Assembly: GCA_020536535.1 (NCBI GenBank)
Contig: JAHLWZ010000448.1
Span: 63,786 to 127,785 of the forward strand
Length of the DNA stretch: 64,000 nucleotides
Source: Pelomyxa schiedti
Lineage: Eukaryota > Evosea > Pelobiontida > Pelomyxidae
Reading direction: 5' to 3'
Shown: piece by piece, positions 42,822 to 55,132 of the stretch
How positions within the stretch are numbered: the stretch's first letter is position 1
How the letters are laid out: every line of letters starts with the position of its first letter
Position numbers and translations under genes: made by a program
Notes under the pieces: generated by a model
The model's database searches: none
What the model was told of the DNA's origin: nothing
What the model saw: only the letters and a program-made list of their open reading frames with translations

Positions 42822-44258
42822 TCAGAGCTCTTTCATTACATCTGTTGCCAGAGTTAGTGTAAAACGGCATTTTACTTTTTTACATGGTTCTTTTTTTGCT
42901 TGCTGTTCTTGTACCCTTTGTAGTGCATTCTGAGCCTCGTCATCACCTTTTTCGGCTGCAAGTTGATACAGCCTAGCAGCTTCCTGTATGTCAACCGGAA
43001 CACCAAGTCCCAATTCATAACATTTTCCAAGAAGAGCATACCCCAAAACACTACCTTTCTGGACTGCGGTCTTTAGCAGTCTCACTGCTTCTTTCTCATC
43101 TCGCTTAATTCCCCCAACACCCCTCAAATGCAGTCCAGCCAGGCCAGCTTTACCATCAGCATTTCCACCTTTCGATGCTTTTTTGAACAGCTTTGCGGCC
43201 TGTTTGTCATCGGTGGGTACACCCAAGCCAAGTTCATAGCATCTCCCTAGGGTTGCCTGTGCTTCATGGTCTCCATCTTTGGCGGCAAGTGTCAACAACT
43301 CTACAGCTTTTCTTTCATCTTTGTCAACTCCATGTCCTACCAGATACATAGACCCAAGTGTGGTCTGTGCCTTTAACTCTCCTTTCTGGGCTGCAATAGA
43401 ATACAACCGGGTGATTTCACCATAGTTTGGTTCCCCGTTATTGTCAACAGCAGATAACGAGATGATGGCATCAATGTTCCCCTGCTCAGCAGCCAAAGCA
43501 AACAGTTTTTTCGCTTCCGCCTCGCGCTCTTCCTTTGGCAGTGTGCTGTCCTCCTGATGCAGCCACAGGACACCCAGGTTGTACTGGGCATCGGCATACC
43601 CCTGTGCCGCAGCGTACCCATACATCATAGCCGCGTTCTCCAAGCTCTTCTGCAGCCCCCCAAGCCCCCTCTCATACATATAGCCCAAGTTATTCAGCGC
43701 AGCCGGCAAGCCCTGGTCCGCAGCCAGAGTGTACAACACCACGGCATATTCCAGGTTCTTCTCCACCCCCTCACCAGACTGGTACAACTGGCCAAGAGAA
43801 AACTGAGCCGGTGCATACCCCCTGAAGCTCGCCATTCCCAGAATTTGAGCCGCCTGCTCGTCGCTCTGCCTCACGCCGAAGCCGGTGCGGTAGCAGTTGG
43901 CCAGATTGACCTGGGCGCCGGCGTGGCCCCGCGCGGCCGCGTGCTCGAATTGCACAAAGGCAGCGATGGGGTCGTAGACCGCCGGGTCCGTGGAGGTCGC
44001 CAGTTCGACGCCGCGGGTGTTCATCTCGTCGGACGCGGCGTCCGACAGGCCGCACTCGTCGGCTTCGCAGCGCCGGACGCCGACCGGGGTCTTGTCGCTC
44101 TCCGAGACTGTGAATGGGGACTTGGCCTTTGGCGACGATTTCTCGACGTCGCTCAGGGGTCTTGGCCGGAACGAGCTGGACGTCCACAGCTGCGGGGGCC
44201 GCGAGGCTCCCACAATTACCAAGCACAGCGCCACCAGTACCGCAACCACCCCTCTCAT
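42822..44258 (-). CDS. Sel1-like repeat protein with N-terminal signal/anchor
   Basis: Single-exon gene. I choose the Met at 44258 because it begins a signal peptide or anchor (MRGVVAVLVALCLVIVGAS); the longer frame from 44339 would overlap the divergent gene. After a Ser/Pro linker, about nine Sel1-like repeats of ~36 residues occupy most of the protein (for example NLANCYRTGFGVRQSDEQAAQ, TLGSMYLVGHGVDKDERKAVE, LLGKCYELGLGVPVDIQEAAR). Sel1 repeats form a solenoid for protein binding; secreted or ER Sel1 proteins act in ER quality control, which is only a suggestion here. The 5' part is GC-rich. It ends in a basic/Cys tail (KKEPCKKVKCRF). Confidence 0.9.
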   Translation of the reverse strand: MRGVVAVLVALCLVIVGASRPPQLWTSSSFRPRPLSDVEKSSPKAKSPFTVSESDKTPVGVRRCEADECGLSDAASDEMNTRGVELATSTDPAVYDPIAAFVQFEHAAARGHAGAQVNLANCYRTGFGVRQSDEQAAQILGMASFRGYAPAQFSLGQLYQSGEGVEKNLEYAVVLYTLAADQGLPAALNNLGYMYERGLGGLQKSLENAAMMYGYAAAQGYADAQYNLGVLWLHQEDSTLPKEEREAEAKKLFALAAEQGNIDAIISLSAVDNNGEPNYGEITRLYSIAAQKGELKAQTTLGSMYLVGHGVDKDERKAVELLTLAAKDGDHEAQATLGRCYELGLGVPTDDKQAAKLFKKASKGGNADGKAGLAGLHLRGVGGIKRDEKEAVRLLKTAVQKGSVLGYALLGKCYELGLGVPVDIQEAARLYQLAAEKGDDEAQNALQRVQEQQAKKEPCKKVKCRFTLTLATDVMKEL

Positions 44259-44295
44259 TCTCGTTTGAAATTTTTGTTGTCTCCCGTTTCGCGAA

Positions 44296-47157
44296 ATGTC
44301 GGGTGAGGAGTCATCCGTGTTGGTCGGGGGCGACGCCAACAGCCCGTCGGAGCGTCAGCAGCTCGAGCTGTTGCAACAAGGGCGCTTGCAGCCTGCAATG
44401 GCGTCGTCAGTCCCTGTAACCGTTGCCGAGAGCACCAGTACAAACGCAACTGCGTCCAAGCTGGACAACAAGGGCCAGGATTCGGGGGTGACGTCACCGT
44501 CAACGGTGGGTCACGGTGATGGGGCCGTGCTGGCTCAGAGTGGGAATGGGAATGGGACTGGGACTGCGAATTCGGGTCACAACAATGGCCACGGGCGTGG
44601 CCACCGGTGTGCCAACTGCCCAAATCGCAATCGCAATCACACCCATAATCCGGGGCATTGCGACGAAGGCAGTGGTGGGAAGAGTGGCGAGTGCCGCTGT
44701 CAGGGAAGATGTGCCCAACTACATAGTAAACTGCAACCCAAAGATGAAGACGGTATGTGCCCTCTCTATCCGTGTCCTCTCTTTTTTTCTTTCCCATTAA
44801 TTCTCATTTTTTTTCTTTCCTCTGCTTGGCACTCTGCAGTCAAAGGTATGGGCCCACACTTAAGACACACTACCCTGAAAACCCACCAGATATTATTACC
44901 GCGGCCAAGTTAGGAGTACTAAGCAAGGTAGTTCAATTCTGTGAAGAAAGCCCTGAGTCTGTGAACATGAAAGACCCCGCTGATTCGGCCACACCCCTTC
45001 ACTGGGCCAGGTTCGTAAATAGCAGCAAGTTTCACTCTCAAATTTCGTTGAACCAGTTATAATGCACACTTTGATGTGGTTAAATTTTTGGTCTCTCGAG
45101 GAGCCGACCTTGAGGCATCAACAACTTCCGATAAAAGGTATTCTTTTGTGCCAAATTAATCACTCTAAACAAAAAGAGGACTCCACTTCACTGGGCCATT
45201 GTGGGTGGAAACCTAGGTGTCGTCTCATACCTCATCAAGCAGGTTTATGTTTCGTTGGCACAAGGGCTCTCATAATAAATGTAGGGTTCTGATGTGAGTA
45301 GATTAGATTCACGAGGCTATAACCCTCTCCATATCGCTGTCCAGCATGGTTCGGACAAATGTGTTTTTTACTTTACTTTGATGGGGATCTCCATTGATGC
45401 AAGAGGTATTAATGGAACACTTGGATAATACTAAGAAATCAAAGATTCAGAAGGGCACACTCCTCTTCACTGGGCTGCCTACGAAGGAAATGATATCGCA
45501 CTTCGATTCCTCATTAACCACGGAGTATTTCACCCAAATTTTCTCAGTGGACAATAGTTTATTCACTCCTTAAGGCCAATTTAAATCACCTCGACTCTAG
45601 TGGAAAAACACCTCTACACTGGGCGGCAATTAAAGGAAACCTGTTTTGTTGTAGGGTTGTAATTCGTGATATTTTCTCTTCTAAATCTTAGAAGATATTA
45701 TTGTCAGAAGGAGCTGACCCACACCACCAAGACAACACAAGGCAAGTCAATATTTTCGAAAAAGTTTACTCACGTTGAATCCAGTTCAACACCATTGGTA
45801 TATGCTTTTGAAAAGAAATTTTTCCCGATAGCAAGGCTTTTAAGAATGGCCATGCGAAAGTCTCTTTTCAAGAAGGTACCATAATTTCTCCCCTTTCTTT
45901 TTCTAAATCAACAAAGAACTTAGAAAGGCTGAACCCACTTTGGGTCTTTCTGGGCCTTTCTTCAGTAACCGTGTCCACTTTTTTGATTGCAACTTTACCG
46001 TTACTACTGGCTATTTTTATCATTTTCGTTTTCACAATGGTCATCGTTGGTGTCACTCCTCATCGATGTCCCTTGTAGGACTTCCACTTTTTCCTTATCC
46101 ACTAAAAAATAACAGGGAAGGAATGAGCCAAAAGAATCCACTCTGGTTATGCATTTTTTGTAGTGGCTTAGCCACGTCTGCCTTTATCTACTTTCATACC
46201 TTAATACATGGTAGTTGTTTCCTTGTCTATACACTCGCGTAATGCCGTTCCTTCGTCAGAATTGGGTGTTGTCTCCAACTTACTCTTTATTGCTGCGAAT
46301 TTTGCAATGATGTATGCCTACTACTTTATGGCTACTGGTGATCCTGGATTCCTTCCCCAAAATACCATAACTTTAGCGGTATTTTGACCGTTGCCGTAAT
46401 TACTCTCAAACTCCATAAGAAACTTGAAGAGCTTATCAGCACTGATGAACTCTCCAAAAAGGACATCTGCCTTCACTGCTCCGTAATTGTTCATTCCTTT
46501 TACGTATTCTAATGGATTTCTCAAGACTTTACGTCCACTGCGTTCCCGGCATTGCTTTACATGTGACCGATGCGTTTCTCGGTTTGACCATCACTGTGCA
46601 TGGGTGAACAACTGTGTTGGATTTAAAAATCACCGAGTTTTTCACTTCCTCACTTTCATGACAACAATGTTACACGTTGTTTTCATTCTCATGTGCATGT
46701 CATGTGTGCATTCCTCACTACCCTATCCATTTTTTCCTAATGGATTTTTTGAAGATATTTACCATTCATGCTACCCCGACATCCTGAGGGTATTCTCACT
46801 TGACACCCTCAGAATCATTCTAAGGGAAAAGCTTATACTGTGGACTATCCTGTTTCATCTAGGGTTTTTCTCTTGGGAATTCCAGGTGAGAAAGACCTTT
46901 CTTAAAAACTGCTCCAACATTCACTCCCCTCCTTTCAGGTTGCGTTTTTCCAGACTTGGTGTGTTCTACGGAACGTAACACTGAATGAGCATTTCAACTG
47001 GCAGAAAATTCCTTGGCTGCAATCGGCATCCGGCACGTTTCGAAACCCCTTTGCTCATGGGATGACCAGAAATCTTGTGGAATTCTACACCAGCAGTGTG
47101 GACTACAGCAACATCTTTTCTATTGAAAACCCAACTGCATTGGCGGAAATTGTATAG
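44296..47157 (+). CDS. Ankyrin-repeat DHHC palmitoyltransferase (HIP14/ZDHHC17-like)
   Basis: Starts at ATG 44296 ([19 protein letters not shown]) in a GC-rich exon coding a Ser/Asn/Gly-rich region with a Cys/His cluster ([23 protein letters not shown]). Several ankyrin repeats follow over short exons: [76 protein letters not shown]. Membrane helices flank the catalytic DHHC-CRD ([37 protein letters not shown]). The C-terminus ends NPTALAEIV at 47157. The family attaches palmitate to cysteines of target proteins, usually at Golgi or endosome membranes; ankyrin repeats select substrates. Confidence 0.92.
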
Positions 47158-47228
47158 GGTCTTTCTTATGTAAGGGTTAAAACAAAATGTCCAAAAACTT
47201 TTGGTTTTTTTCTTTTTTTTAGTACGTT

Positions 47229-48932
47229 TCACACTGTTACTACTGATGATAGGGTGATAAAGGTTACACCAATGATGGTGACTAGGAAGGCAGCACCAAG
47301 CATGAGCAATGGTATTTTGTCTGTGATTTCTCTAAATACAATTACACCCCAGAGAGCAGCAACAATGCCGGGGCCGGTAGCGCATATAGGGAAGGTAATG
47401 ACCATAGACAAGTTGGAATTGGCTACAAACATGGCTATTTGGGCAACAGCCCAAATCTATAGGGATTTGAGAGATGTCTTGAAGACGAGGAGAAACATAC
47501 ACAGCCAGATACAAAACCTTGAGAATAGGAAAACGAGGGACCATTAGTAAGTTTTGGGTAGGTGGGAAAAGAAATACCAGGAAGTATTGCTGAAGGAAAA
47601 ACGACTGGAACGTTCTTCTTGAAAATGCAATACACAAGCAAATAGAATGTACTTGTAGCCAGGATGCCGCAAAAGTGGCTGAAAACGTAATCTATTCCAT
47701 TACTACTGTGCCCTTCGTCTGCATTGTCAATAAGATACTGCGGGGGATCGAAATTTGCGCCATAGAAACATCCACTAATTAGTGCTAGTACAACACCCAG
47801 TATTTTCTACCGAAATATTAAGTCGTTATTCTGTAAATACATGCGAAGGTTTCAAATGTAATGAACCTTTTGGGTATTGGTCAATTTATCAAGCATTGGC
47901 TTCGTCTTAGGAGGCGTGTAATTCACTAGCAGGGGATTACTGGTTTCTTCATCACTGGACTCTTTATCGCCAGGTTTAGTTTGTACAAATGCAAACAATA
48001 TAACTGCACAAGCGCATATTGCTGCTCCAATGTAGTTGAATATTGGAGAACTCACTTGACGAAACTAAGACTTCGCTAAAAAGAAGGAGTAATAAATACC
48101 TTCTTGCTTATCGAGTCCAAAAAGTCCAAATGTGCCACTGCACCAGCCCATGAGGAGATTCGTCTACAATATCTTTCAGTACCAAGCAGAGAAATTGTGG
48201 AGGGTTGCAAGTGATTTGTGCTTGTTTAGAAACTCACCACCCCCCACAAAGACAAACCAAGGGCAAGCCCAACAAGCTTGATAATAGGAACGGCCAATAT
48301 ATTTCCTAATATTAGAAAAAGACCGCAAATTAGATGATGCAACGCAAGAAGAGACGTCACCTGAGCACCACAAAACTCCACCAAGCATTGCCAAGGGCTC
48401 GAACTTGGAAAGGCGTATTCCATTTACAATAAGCCCGCAGCACCAAATTCCAATGCACATGACCCATTGGAAGAACACACTATCTCGGTATTAGTAGGCT
48501 CAACTAAGTTTTCACAATTAAAGTAAAGGAAAGAGTAGATTGTACCCGTCTCCTGTCTTGAACTTTTTCACAGGAACTGGTGTTTGTGTTTTCTTAATAA
48601 AGACCCAAAGGGAAAAAACAAGACCACTCACCAAAGTTGCTCCCAAATCCAAGTACTGAGATTGTTACAGCGATAAATCCAACAGTCATTTGCACTGCAT
48701 CAGACCAACCAGACGATGAGGACGATGAAGACCAAGATTGCGATGGAGACGAAAAAGACTCCCACACAGAAGAAATATACGACGAGTACGAAGAGGAATC
48801 GGACTTGGAAGAACTCGACGTCTGCGCGTTTACAACGACGACCAGCGACGTCAACGCCAGCATGAAACAACACCCACCAGGACCAACAAACCCAATCCCT
48901 CTACGAGATCTCGTCATCTTCGGTATCACCAC
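47229..48932 (-). CDS. TMEM144-like multi-pass membrane protein
   Basis: Starts at 48932 (MVIPKMTRSRRGIGF) with a signal-like hydrophobic segment and a Ser-rich linker, then about ten membrane helices across several exons: VGFIAVTISVLGFGSNF, FFQWVMCIGIWCCGLIVNGI, EPLAMLGGVLWCSGN, IIKLVGLALGLSLWG, NLLMGWCSGTFGLFG, IFNYIGAAICACAVILFAFVQ, ILGVVLALISGCFYGANFDP, and a C-terminal LGAAFLVTIIGVTFITLSSV. This block order matches TMEM144, a drug/metabolite-transporter-like family with no established substrate. The stop lies about 70 bp from the convergent DHHC gene. Confidence 0.88.
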
Positions 48933-49183
48933 CCCCTCGCTGCTTGCCGTATGCTTATTTTTATTCGAATGTCTGTACGAAGGGAAAAATAAAGAAAGAA
49001 ATTTCAGTGGTGATTCGGCCTACAGCTGCGCAGAAAATTTTTATTGGATCTCCAGATCCCCACGGTGACACACCAGGTTCATTGAGGCCTCACTAATTGA
49101 AAAAAGAAAGTGTTAACGTGCTGCCCCTGTCAAAAGTTTGGTGGTAATCTTACAATCAGTTTGAAGGAAAAGTTTTACTGTTA

Positions 49184-49880
49184 TCACTGCATAAATATTC
49201 TTTGTCCAAGCCTTCTTACTTTTGTATCAAATGCAGTGGATGTGATAGTGGTGTTTGGTACATAAAAAGGATTCAGAAGAACCTGTTTGTTGGGGAAAAA
49301 AAAACCAGAATTAGTAAAAATCTTGCGAGGCAATTTGGAGACCTTTAGATAAAGCTCATGAACTTCAGTAAAGAATGTTCGAATTGCAGTGTCGAATTTG
49401 ACGGTGCTGTCTTCTTCCTTGTTGTGGAGTAAAAGAAATTTAACATCTGGAAATAACATTGTTTAGTGCAAGTGGTAATCATGCGATATTTACATACGGC
49501 CAGATGTAACCCAGGCAGATATAGACATTTTTGCAAAGCGATCAACGGCTTTTAAATACCTGCAAAGCAACAAAGATATACGTAACCAAAGCAAAAAAAA
49601 GTTCTACGGAGTACATGTCTTTGACTTTCCACTTTTGTTCATCCACCAAGTCCAAGGCAGAGTGCAATATAAAGTGATTTAAATGCATTGATTCTTGCTT
49701 GTTTCAAAAACAAAGCAAGTAAGGGTCAGTAACAATGCCTGAGGGAAAAGAAAAAACGCGATGCCAAACACATTAAAATTTCCCTGCCTTTGGAGCACTG
49801 AAGTCAGCTTCATATATCGGATTGTCGTTTGTTCCCACAATCACGAACATGCACACCATCCCACCCTTGCCTCCGGACAT
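49184..49880 (-). CDS. TRAPPC2: Trafficking protein particle complex subunit 2 (sedlin)
   Basis: Starts at 49880 ([27 protein letters not shown]). Exons carry [68 protein letters not shown] and the end [25 protein letters not shown]. These follow sedlin in order and length. TRAPPC2 is a longin-fold core subunit of TRAPP, which tethers ER-to-Golgi vesicles and activates a Rab GTPase. It looks intact. Upstream it faces a short plus-strand region of uncertain coding potential. Confidence 0.93.
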
Positions 49881-50284
49881 TTTCGGCACAAAACAAAGAT
49901 TGATCCAATGAAATCTCCAAACAGGAAAAAAAACCGTGTGAAGGGACAGGATGGGCGACTGCGTCCGTTGCCCGAGCGTCCACCAGTCGTGCACTTATGG
50001 GACAACTGCAACGACCCACTGTTGCGTGTTTTGCTTGTTGCCACAAACTGTTTTTGTTCATATCATTGGCAAATTGGACGAGAGCTCTGCCCTGTGCATG
50101 GTAGCCTTGGCCCACAAACCCATAACTGCGGCCGTTGTTGCTGCTACCAATCTCGGCCTCATTCACGTAACTGCCATTGGTGCGTCTGTGTTTATGTAGA
50201 TAGTGGAGCGGGTAACTGCTGTCATTAAATTTTTTTTGGCCTGAATATGGTGCTGTTGCATTTTGTGACCATCAAAAACTAAGG
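49881..50284. other. Region between TRAPPC2 and ARPC1 with an ambiguous small frame
   Basis: A plus-strand frame at 49951-50199 (MGDCVRCPSVHQSC... ending IGASVFM) has an Ala/Val-rich second half, and an opposite-strand frame overlaps it. The frame might be a small gene or the 5' exon of ARPC1, but nothing supports a family. Confidence 0.35.
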
Positions 50285-51689
50285 TTGGAAGAGGTCTGTT
50301 GTGTATAATTTTGGAGTTGGCCTCACTTGCCACTCATGGCACCCTCATTTGACCCACCTTGCTGTCTGTCCTTCATCAAATAAAGTTGAGGTGTGACACA
50401 GTGACACTCCTTTCTTCTCCAGTGACTATTGTAGGTTTGGAAAGTAACAAAAGCTGAATCTGGTTTCTCAGTGCATAAGGTACCGAAAATATAAACGATC
50501 CTGGAAATAAGTAACAATCTAGTCTGCGACGCTCCATATTGAGGATGGTTGTGACGACCACATACAACCAATCACATGTGTTGATTGGGGGTTAAATGGC
50601 TACCAACTAGTATATGGTTCAGAGGATCACATGGTTTCCGTCTGGATGAGAGCCTCAGATGAGACTTTCAGCTGTTTTTATGATCACCCAGCTTGGGTCA
50701 GGTAATTGTTCTTTTAAACATGATTGATATCAATTTCACAAAGGAACCTGCAAACATAACTAGAAGGGGGATAAAAAATCTGAAGTGCAATCCCTCGAAC
50801 CCTGAACATGCTTATGCTTGTGGATCGGCTATTTGCCTCACTTGGTATTATGACGGTTGTCCTCCTTCCTTTTTTTAATGCACTAATAAATTTCCGATCA
50901 AGAGTGTAATAGGTGGACATCTCGAAGACTTAAAGTTCACGCCCATGCAGTTACCTGTCTTGCCTGGCACCCAAATAAGGTTGTACCGCAATAAATTTCC
51001 TAGACTTAGGAAATGAATTAAAGATTTACCTCCCTAGATTCTGCTTGCCAGTGGTTCAATTGATGGCGCTGTCAAAGTGTCCATGTTTGCCACCATGGGT
51101 ACATTTTTTTCACCTTTCAATACTCATTAAGTTAATATACAGCCACCCGCAAAACGGTAAAGAACACCCATTGTGAGTTCTCAAGTGACACTGGGGCCTG
51201 GGTTCATGCTGTATGCTGGTCTCCTCAAGGAAAACTTGCTTGCTCTTCCCACAGTAGCACAATTTCCATTATTGGTAGCCTTCCTTCCTCTCAAGGCTGT
51301 GACTTACTTGACTTTAGATTACCACAGACCCGGAAAACCCAAGACACAAATTTCCTTTCCAATGCTCCCAATGACTGGGATTGGGTTTGTCTCTGAAAAT
51401 CTGCTTATTGCATGCGGTCATGACTCTGTACCTTTTATCTTTGGGTGCAGTGAATCAGGTACTGGCCCCATATTGTGTGGGTGAGAATTTTCCAACCATG
51501 GTTAATGTAGGTGGGACGTGGAGGTTGATTTCTGGGATATCCACAACTGGTGTACTTTTTTCAGTTGACCACCGCTACTACTATCGAGAGGTAGAACCCA
51601 CTACAAGTTCATCCCAGTTTTTCCCCAATAGAAGCTGTTTCAGCACTGCAGATTCCAAGGGCTGCGTTGCATTGTGGGAACCCCTCTGA
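50285..51689 (+). CDS. ARPC1: Actin-related protein 2/3 complex subunit 1 (WD40)
   Basis: Spliced plus-strand exons read VVYNFGVGLTCHSWHP..LAVCPSSNKVEVWKVTKAES, then after a 44-nt intron TLHIEDGCDDHIQPITCVDWGLNGYQLVYGSEDHMVSVW, then a segment like RGIKNLKCNPSNPEHAYACGSAICLTWYYD, HAVTCLAWHPNK..LLASGSIDGAVKV, CEFSSDTGAWVHAVCWSPQGKLACSSHSSTISI, and GFVSENLLIACGHDSVPFIF, ending FSTADSKGCVALWEPL at 51689. The order matches ARPC1, the WD40 subunit of the Arp2/3 complex that nucleates branched actin. The first Met is probably in a small upstream exon that I could not place, so the 5' end is approximate. Confidence 0.88.
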
Positions 51690-52085
51690 TTTGTTCTTGT
51701 GATGTGTTGTATCAAAAAAAACCATTGGCACTATGCCAAGATAGCATTGTGGGTTTGCTCAGATTCATGTGGGGCACCCAGTGAAAACTACTGGTTGGGA
51801 ATCTGTAGCCTGCGGCAAGGCCAAGCAGCCGCGGCCAAGTTGGTGCCCCGCCCTGCCTCGTCATCGAAAAGAGGCTTTGACTGTCTGCCTGTCAGGTTCT
51901 TCGCAGCCAACATGCATGTTCCAAATCTTCAATGCAATTACACCCGAATCTTCTAGTTTCATTGATCAATCACATTTTTAATAAAACCCTGCACGTGACG
52001 GTGCAGTCAATAAGTCATTGTTGGGGAGAGAGAAGGGCAGCAAAGAGGGAAAAAAAAACCAAAACAACAAGAAAAACAGAACAAG
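51690..52085. other. Intergenic spacer
   Basis: Between ARPC1 and S1P lyase. Plus-strand frames near 51769-51981 contain a hydrophilic patch, but no gene is recognised. Confidence 0.5.
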
Positions 52086-54169
52086 ATGGGTGGGTACTCT
52101 CTTTGTGTGATAGGCGTCGCATGTGCGCTGACGTGGATTCTCGCGCGTATTATCCCCCCGTTTCGAGATCTCAAAGCTTCTATATTCAAATGGGGCTTCC
52201 GGTGTGTTTCATGCATTTGTTGGGGGGTTATTGGAAAAAAGAGGCTGTATATTTACCTGGTAAAAATGCAGAGCTGTGGTGTCAATTCCAGCAGCACAGC
52301 GGTTTGTTGACAAGTCAAGAGAAACTGCAATAACTATGCTCGAGGAAGATCATAGAAAAACTACTGCTGAATTGCCTAAATTCACTTCTCTCCCTGAAGT
52401 CGGGTTGCCTGTGGAACAAGTGATGGGCTTATTGAAAGACGCAAAGAGAATAGAAGAGACTTACCGCGATGGAATGAATGTGGGGTTTCATTCAGTGCCG
52501 CTTTGTTTTAACGTTATGAACAGTACTCTGGGTGCATGTATTCCGCAAATAATGTACACAATGAACTTGTTGCGGCAGCAACTACTTGGTTCACTTACTC
52601 GAATGCACTGCATACAGATGTCTATGTCTGGTTGCCCAGTAATCATCTTGTCTGTGGCTAATATGCATACTAGTGTAAGGAAGATGGAAGCAGAGATCAT
52701 CAAGATGACGGCAGCAATGCTGCATGGTGATAAAAGATCAGATGTCTGTGGTTTGGTTAGCAGCGGTGGTACTGAAAGGTAAGTCTCCCTCTCGAGAGAA
52801 AACGCTAAGATTTCAAAGTATTATCCTGGCAACAAAGGCACACCGCGACAGGGCAATTAAGCGCGGAATGAACCCTGACAGAATGGAGATTCTTGTTGCA
52901 GAATCAGCACACTCTGGTATAATCCCTTCATGATTGAAGACGACTCCTGATATCTCCAAAAAAGCTTATGTGAAGGCCGCAAATCTTCTCAGAGTTAAAC
53001 TTGTACGTGTTCCTGTTAAGAAACCGACTATGGAAGCCGATGTGGATGCTATCAGTGCCAGAATCAATCGAAATACCTTCCTGGTTCGAAATTGACAATA
53101 AGTACACAAACTAATTTTTTTTAGGTTGTGGCTTCTGCTCCAGGTTTCCCACATGGTGTAATTGACAACGTCGCGGCACTTGGTCAACTATGTTCAAGAG
53201 CGGGAATAGGGTTGCACGTTGATGCCTGTCTTGGTGGATTTGTTCTCCCTTTTGCCAAACAACTAGGATATCCTGTTCCCAACTTTGATTTCCTGGTTGA
53301 GGGCGTTACATCCATATCATGTGACACCCATAAGGTTATTCATTACTCCACTTTTGAACTTCACCAACCGCTTTAGTACGGGTACGCCCCAAAGGGAACA
53401 TCAGTTGTTCTGTTCGAGTCGCAGGAACTGCGCTCTCACGCCTTCTTTACTGATCCCGATTGGCCCGGAGGCCTGTACGTGGCGACTTTTTTAACCTGCT
53501 AATAACAATACAACACCTAACCACATTAATAGTTATGGCTCAGCAACTCTTCTGGGGAGTAGGCCAGGTTGCGTGGTAGTTGGGACCTGGGCATCAATGA
53601 TTCACAAGGGAATATCTGGATATATGGCTGCTTCAAAAGCACTATTGGAGACCGCTGCTGAGATTGTTGCTGGGTACCTTTTCCTCTTTCCCACTTGTGA
53701 ATCTCACCCAACCAGGTTACGTAAAGATCCTGATATTTCGATAATTGGTGATCCTGACAAGATTACATTTGGTATTTTTTTACTTTTATTTGGTCACTGG
53801 TAACCGTGATTATGAAAGTGATTCCTTTTACGACTAAATCCGTCAACATTTTCAAAGTTGCAGAAGCCCTGAGTAAGAGGCATTGGTCACTTAACGTGAT
53901 GCAATATCCCAGGCAAGTGGAATAGCACCACGTGAGATGCACTTACATTTTCTCATAGTTCTGTACATCTGTGCGTCACAGAATGGCACACTGGTCGCGC
54001 ACAAGACTTCCTGTCAAGCCTGCAAACAGCAATTCGTGAAGTTGCAGCTGACCCAAGCAAGTTCAATTCCAAGGCACCTTTCTATGCTGGTGCCTCACTC
54101 GTGGGTGACAGAGACGTGCTGAAAGATTTCCTTGGTGATGTGATGGCTGTTGCAGAGGACACTGTATGA
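52086..54169 (+). CDS. Sphingosine-1-phosphate lyase
   Basis: Starts at ATG 52086 ([26 protein letters not shown]), an ER membrane anchor near the N-terminus as usual in the family. Spliced exons then give [115 protein letters not shown], and [17 protein letters not shown] across an intron. The Lys of THK is the PLP-binding lysine. Ends [11 protein letters not shown] at 54169. The enzyme cleaves sphingosine-1-phosphate to ethanolamine phosphate and hexadecenal at the ER, facing the cytosol. A sphingomyelinase-like enzyme is also in this window. Confidence 0.94.
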
Positions 54170-54339
54170 TGTTTCTAAAATTTTGAACCAAAATAATCTA
54201 TGGGAATACTATCCCATTTTCAAAAAGCCAGTAGATACAAGTGAAAATAGAATTCTCTTAGTGTACACCAAAAAAAAAACACCACCATCTATACAACACA
54301 AAGTCACTGGCGAGATGCAGTAGCCAGCCAATGGCAAGT

Positions 54340-55132
54340 TCACATCACGGAGCACTTCTTGTCCTTCTTTGACACTCCCCTCTTCTTGCCCCTGCCTTTG
54401 CCCTTTGACTTGCCAGCCAAGTCCTCGCACTCATCCACGGCCCTCACCAGCATTCTAAAGGCCTCCTCCACGTTCATGTGGTTCTTCGCGCTGGTCTCGA
54501 TGTGCTTCCAGCCACAGGAATCGGCAAAGTCGGCGCCCTCTCTCGCAGACACCTTCCTCTCGCCGACCAAGTCGCACTTGTTGCCCACGAGCACGACGGG
54601 AGCGGGGCGCCGGTCGACCTCGTCGCGGTCCAGGTTCCGGCACAGCTGGATCCGCAAGTCGGCGCATTCCGCGAAGCTGGGGCGGGAGGTGATGCTGTAA
54701 ACGACAAGGAATCCGCGCCCACAGCGCATGTATTGTGACCGCATGGCGGAATAACTGGGGGGGGGGGGAATCGTTAGGAAGGAAAACAAGAGGCTGGGGA
54801 ATTGAATTTGCTGGGGTATTCTTATGGTCGTTATTATTTATTATAGTAAATAGACGAGAAACTCACTCTTCTTGGCCGGCAGTGTCGAGAATGTCAAGGA
54901 CTACGACGCGACCTTCGACTTCGAATTGGGTGCGGTAGCTGTCCTCGATAGTGGGATCATATGATTCAATGCTAAACGTTGGGTAAGTGCACAGGCCATT
55001 GGGCAGGTTGAGAATATTCTATGTGTGGGAAAAAAAACCGTACAAGTGAGACATGCACAGCATGCAAGTGAGTGAGCTTTTGCCAACTGCCCCACCACCC
55101 AACACAACAAGTTTGTACTCTATCTGCTCCAT
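54340..55132 (-). CDS. Ras-family small GTPase with CaaX and polybasic tail
   Basis: Starts at 55132 ([22 protein letters not shown], the P-loop). Exon 2 has the effector loop [13 protein letters not shown] and [10 protein letters not shown]; exon 3 is GC-rich with [27 protein letters not shown] and IETSAKN. The tail [19 protein letters not shown] gives a polybasic region and CaaX box CSVM, expected to be farnesylated. All G motifs are present, and the P-loop has Ala at the position of Ras Gly13. Probable plasma-membrane signalling switch. About 190 residues, normal for Ras. It is convergent with S1P lyase. Confidence 0.93.

Noticed and set aside
47254-47547. Plus-strand frame over the TMEM144-like gene
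   Set aside because: Opposite-strand shadow of membrane helices.
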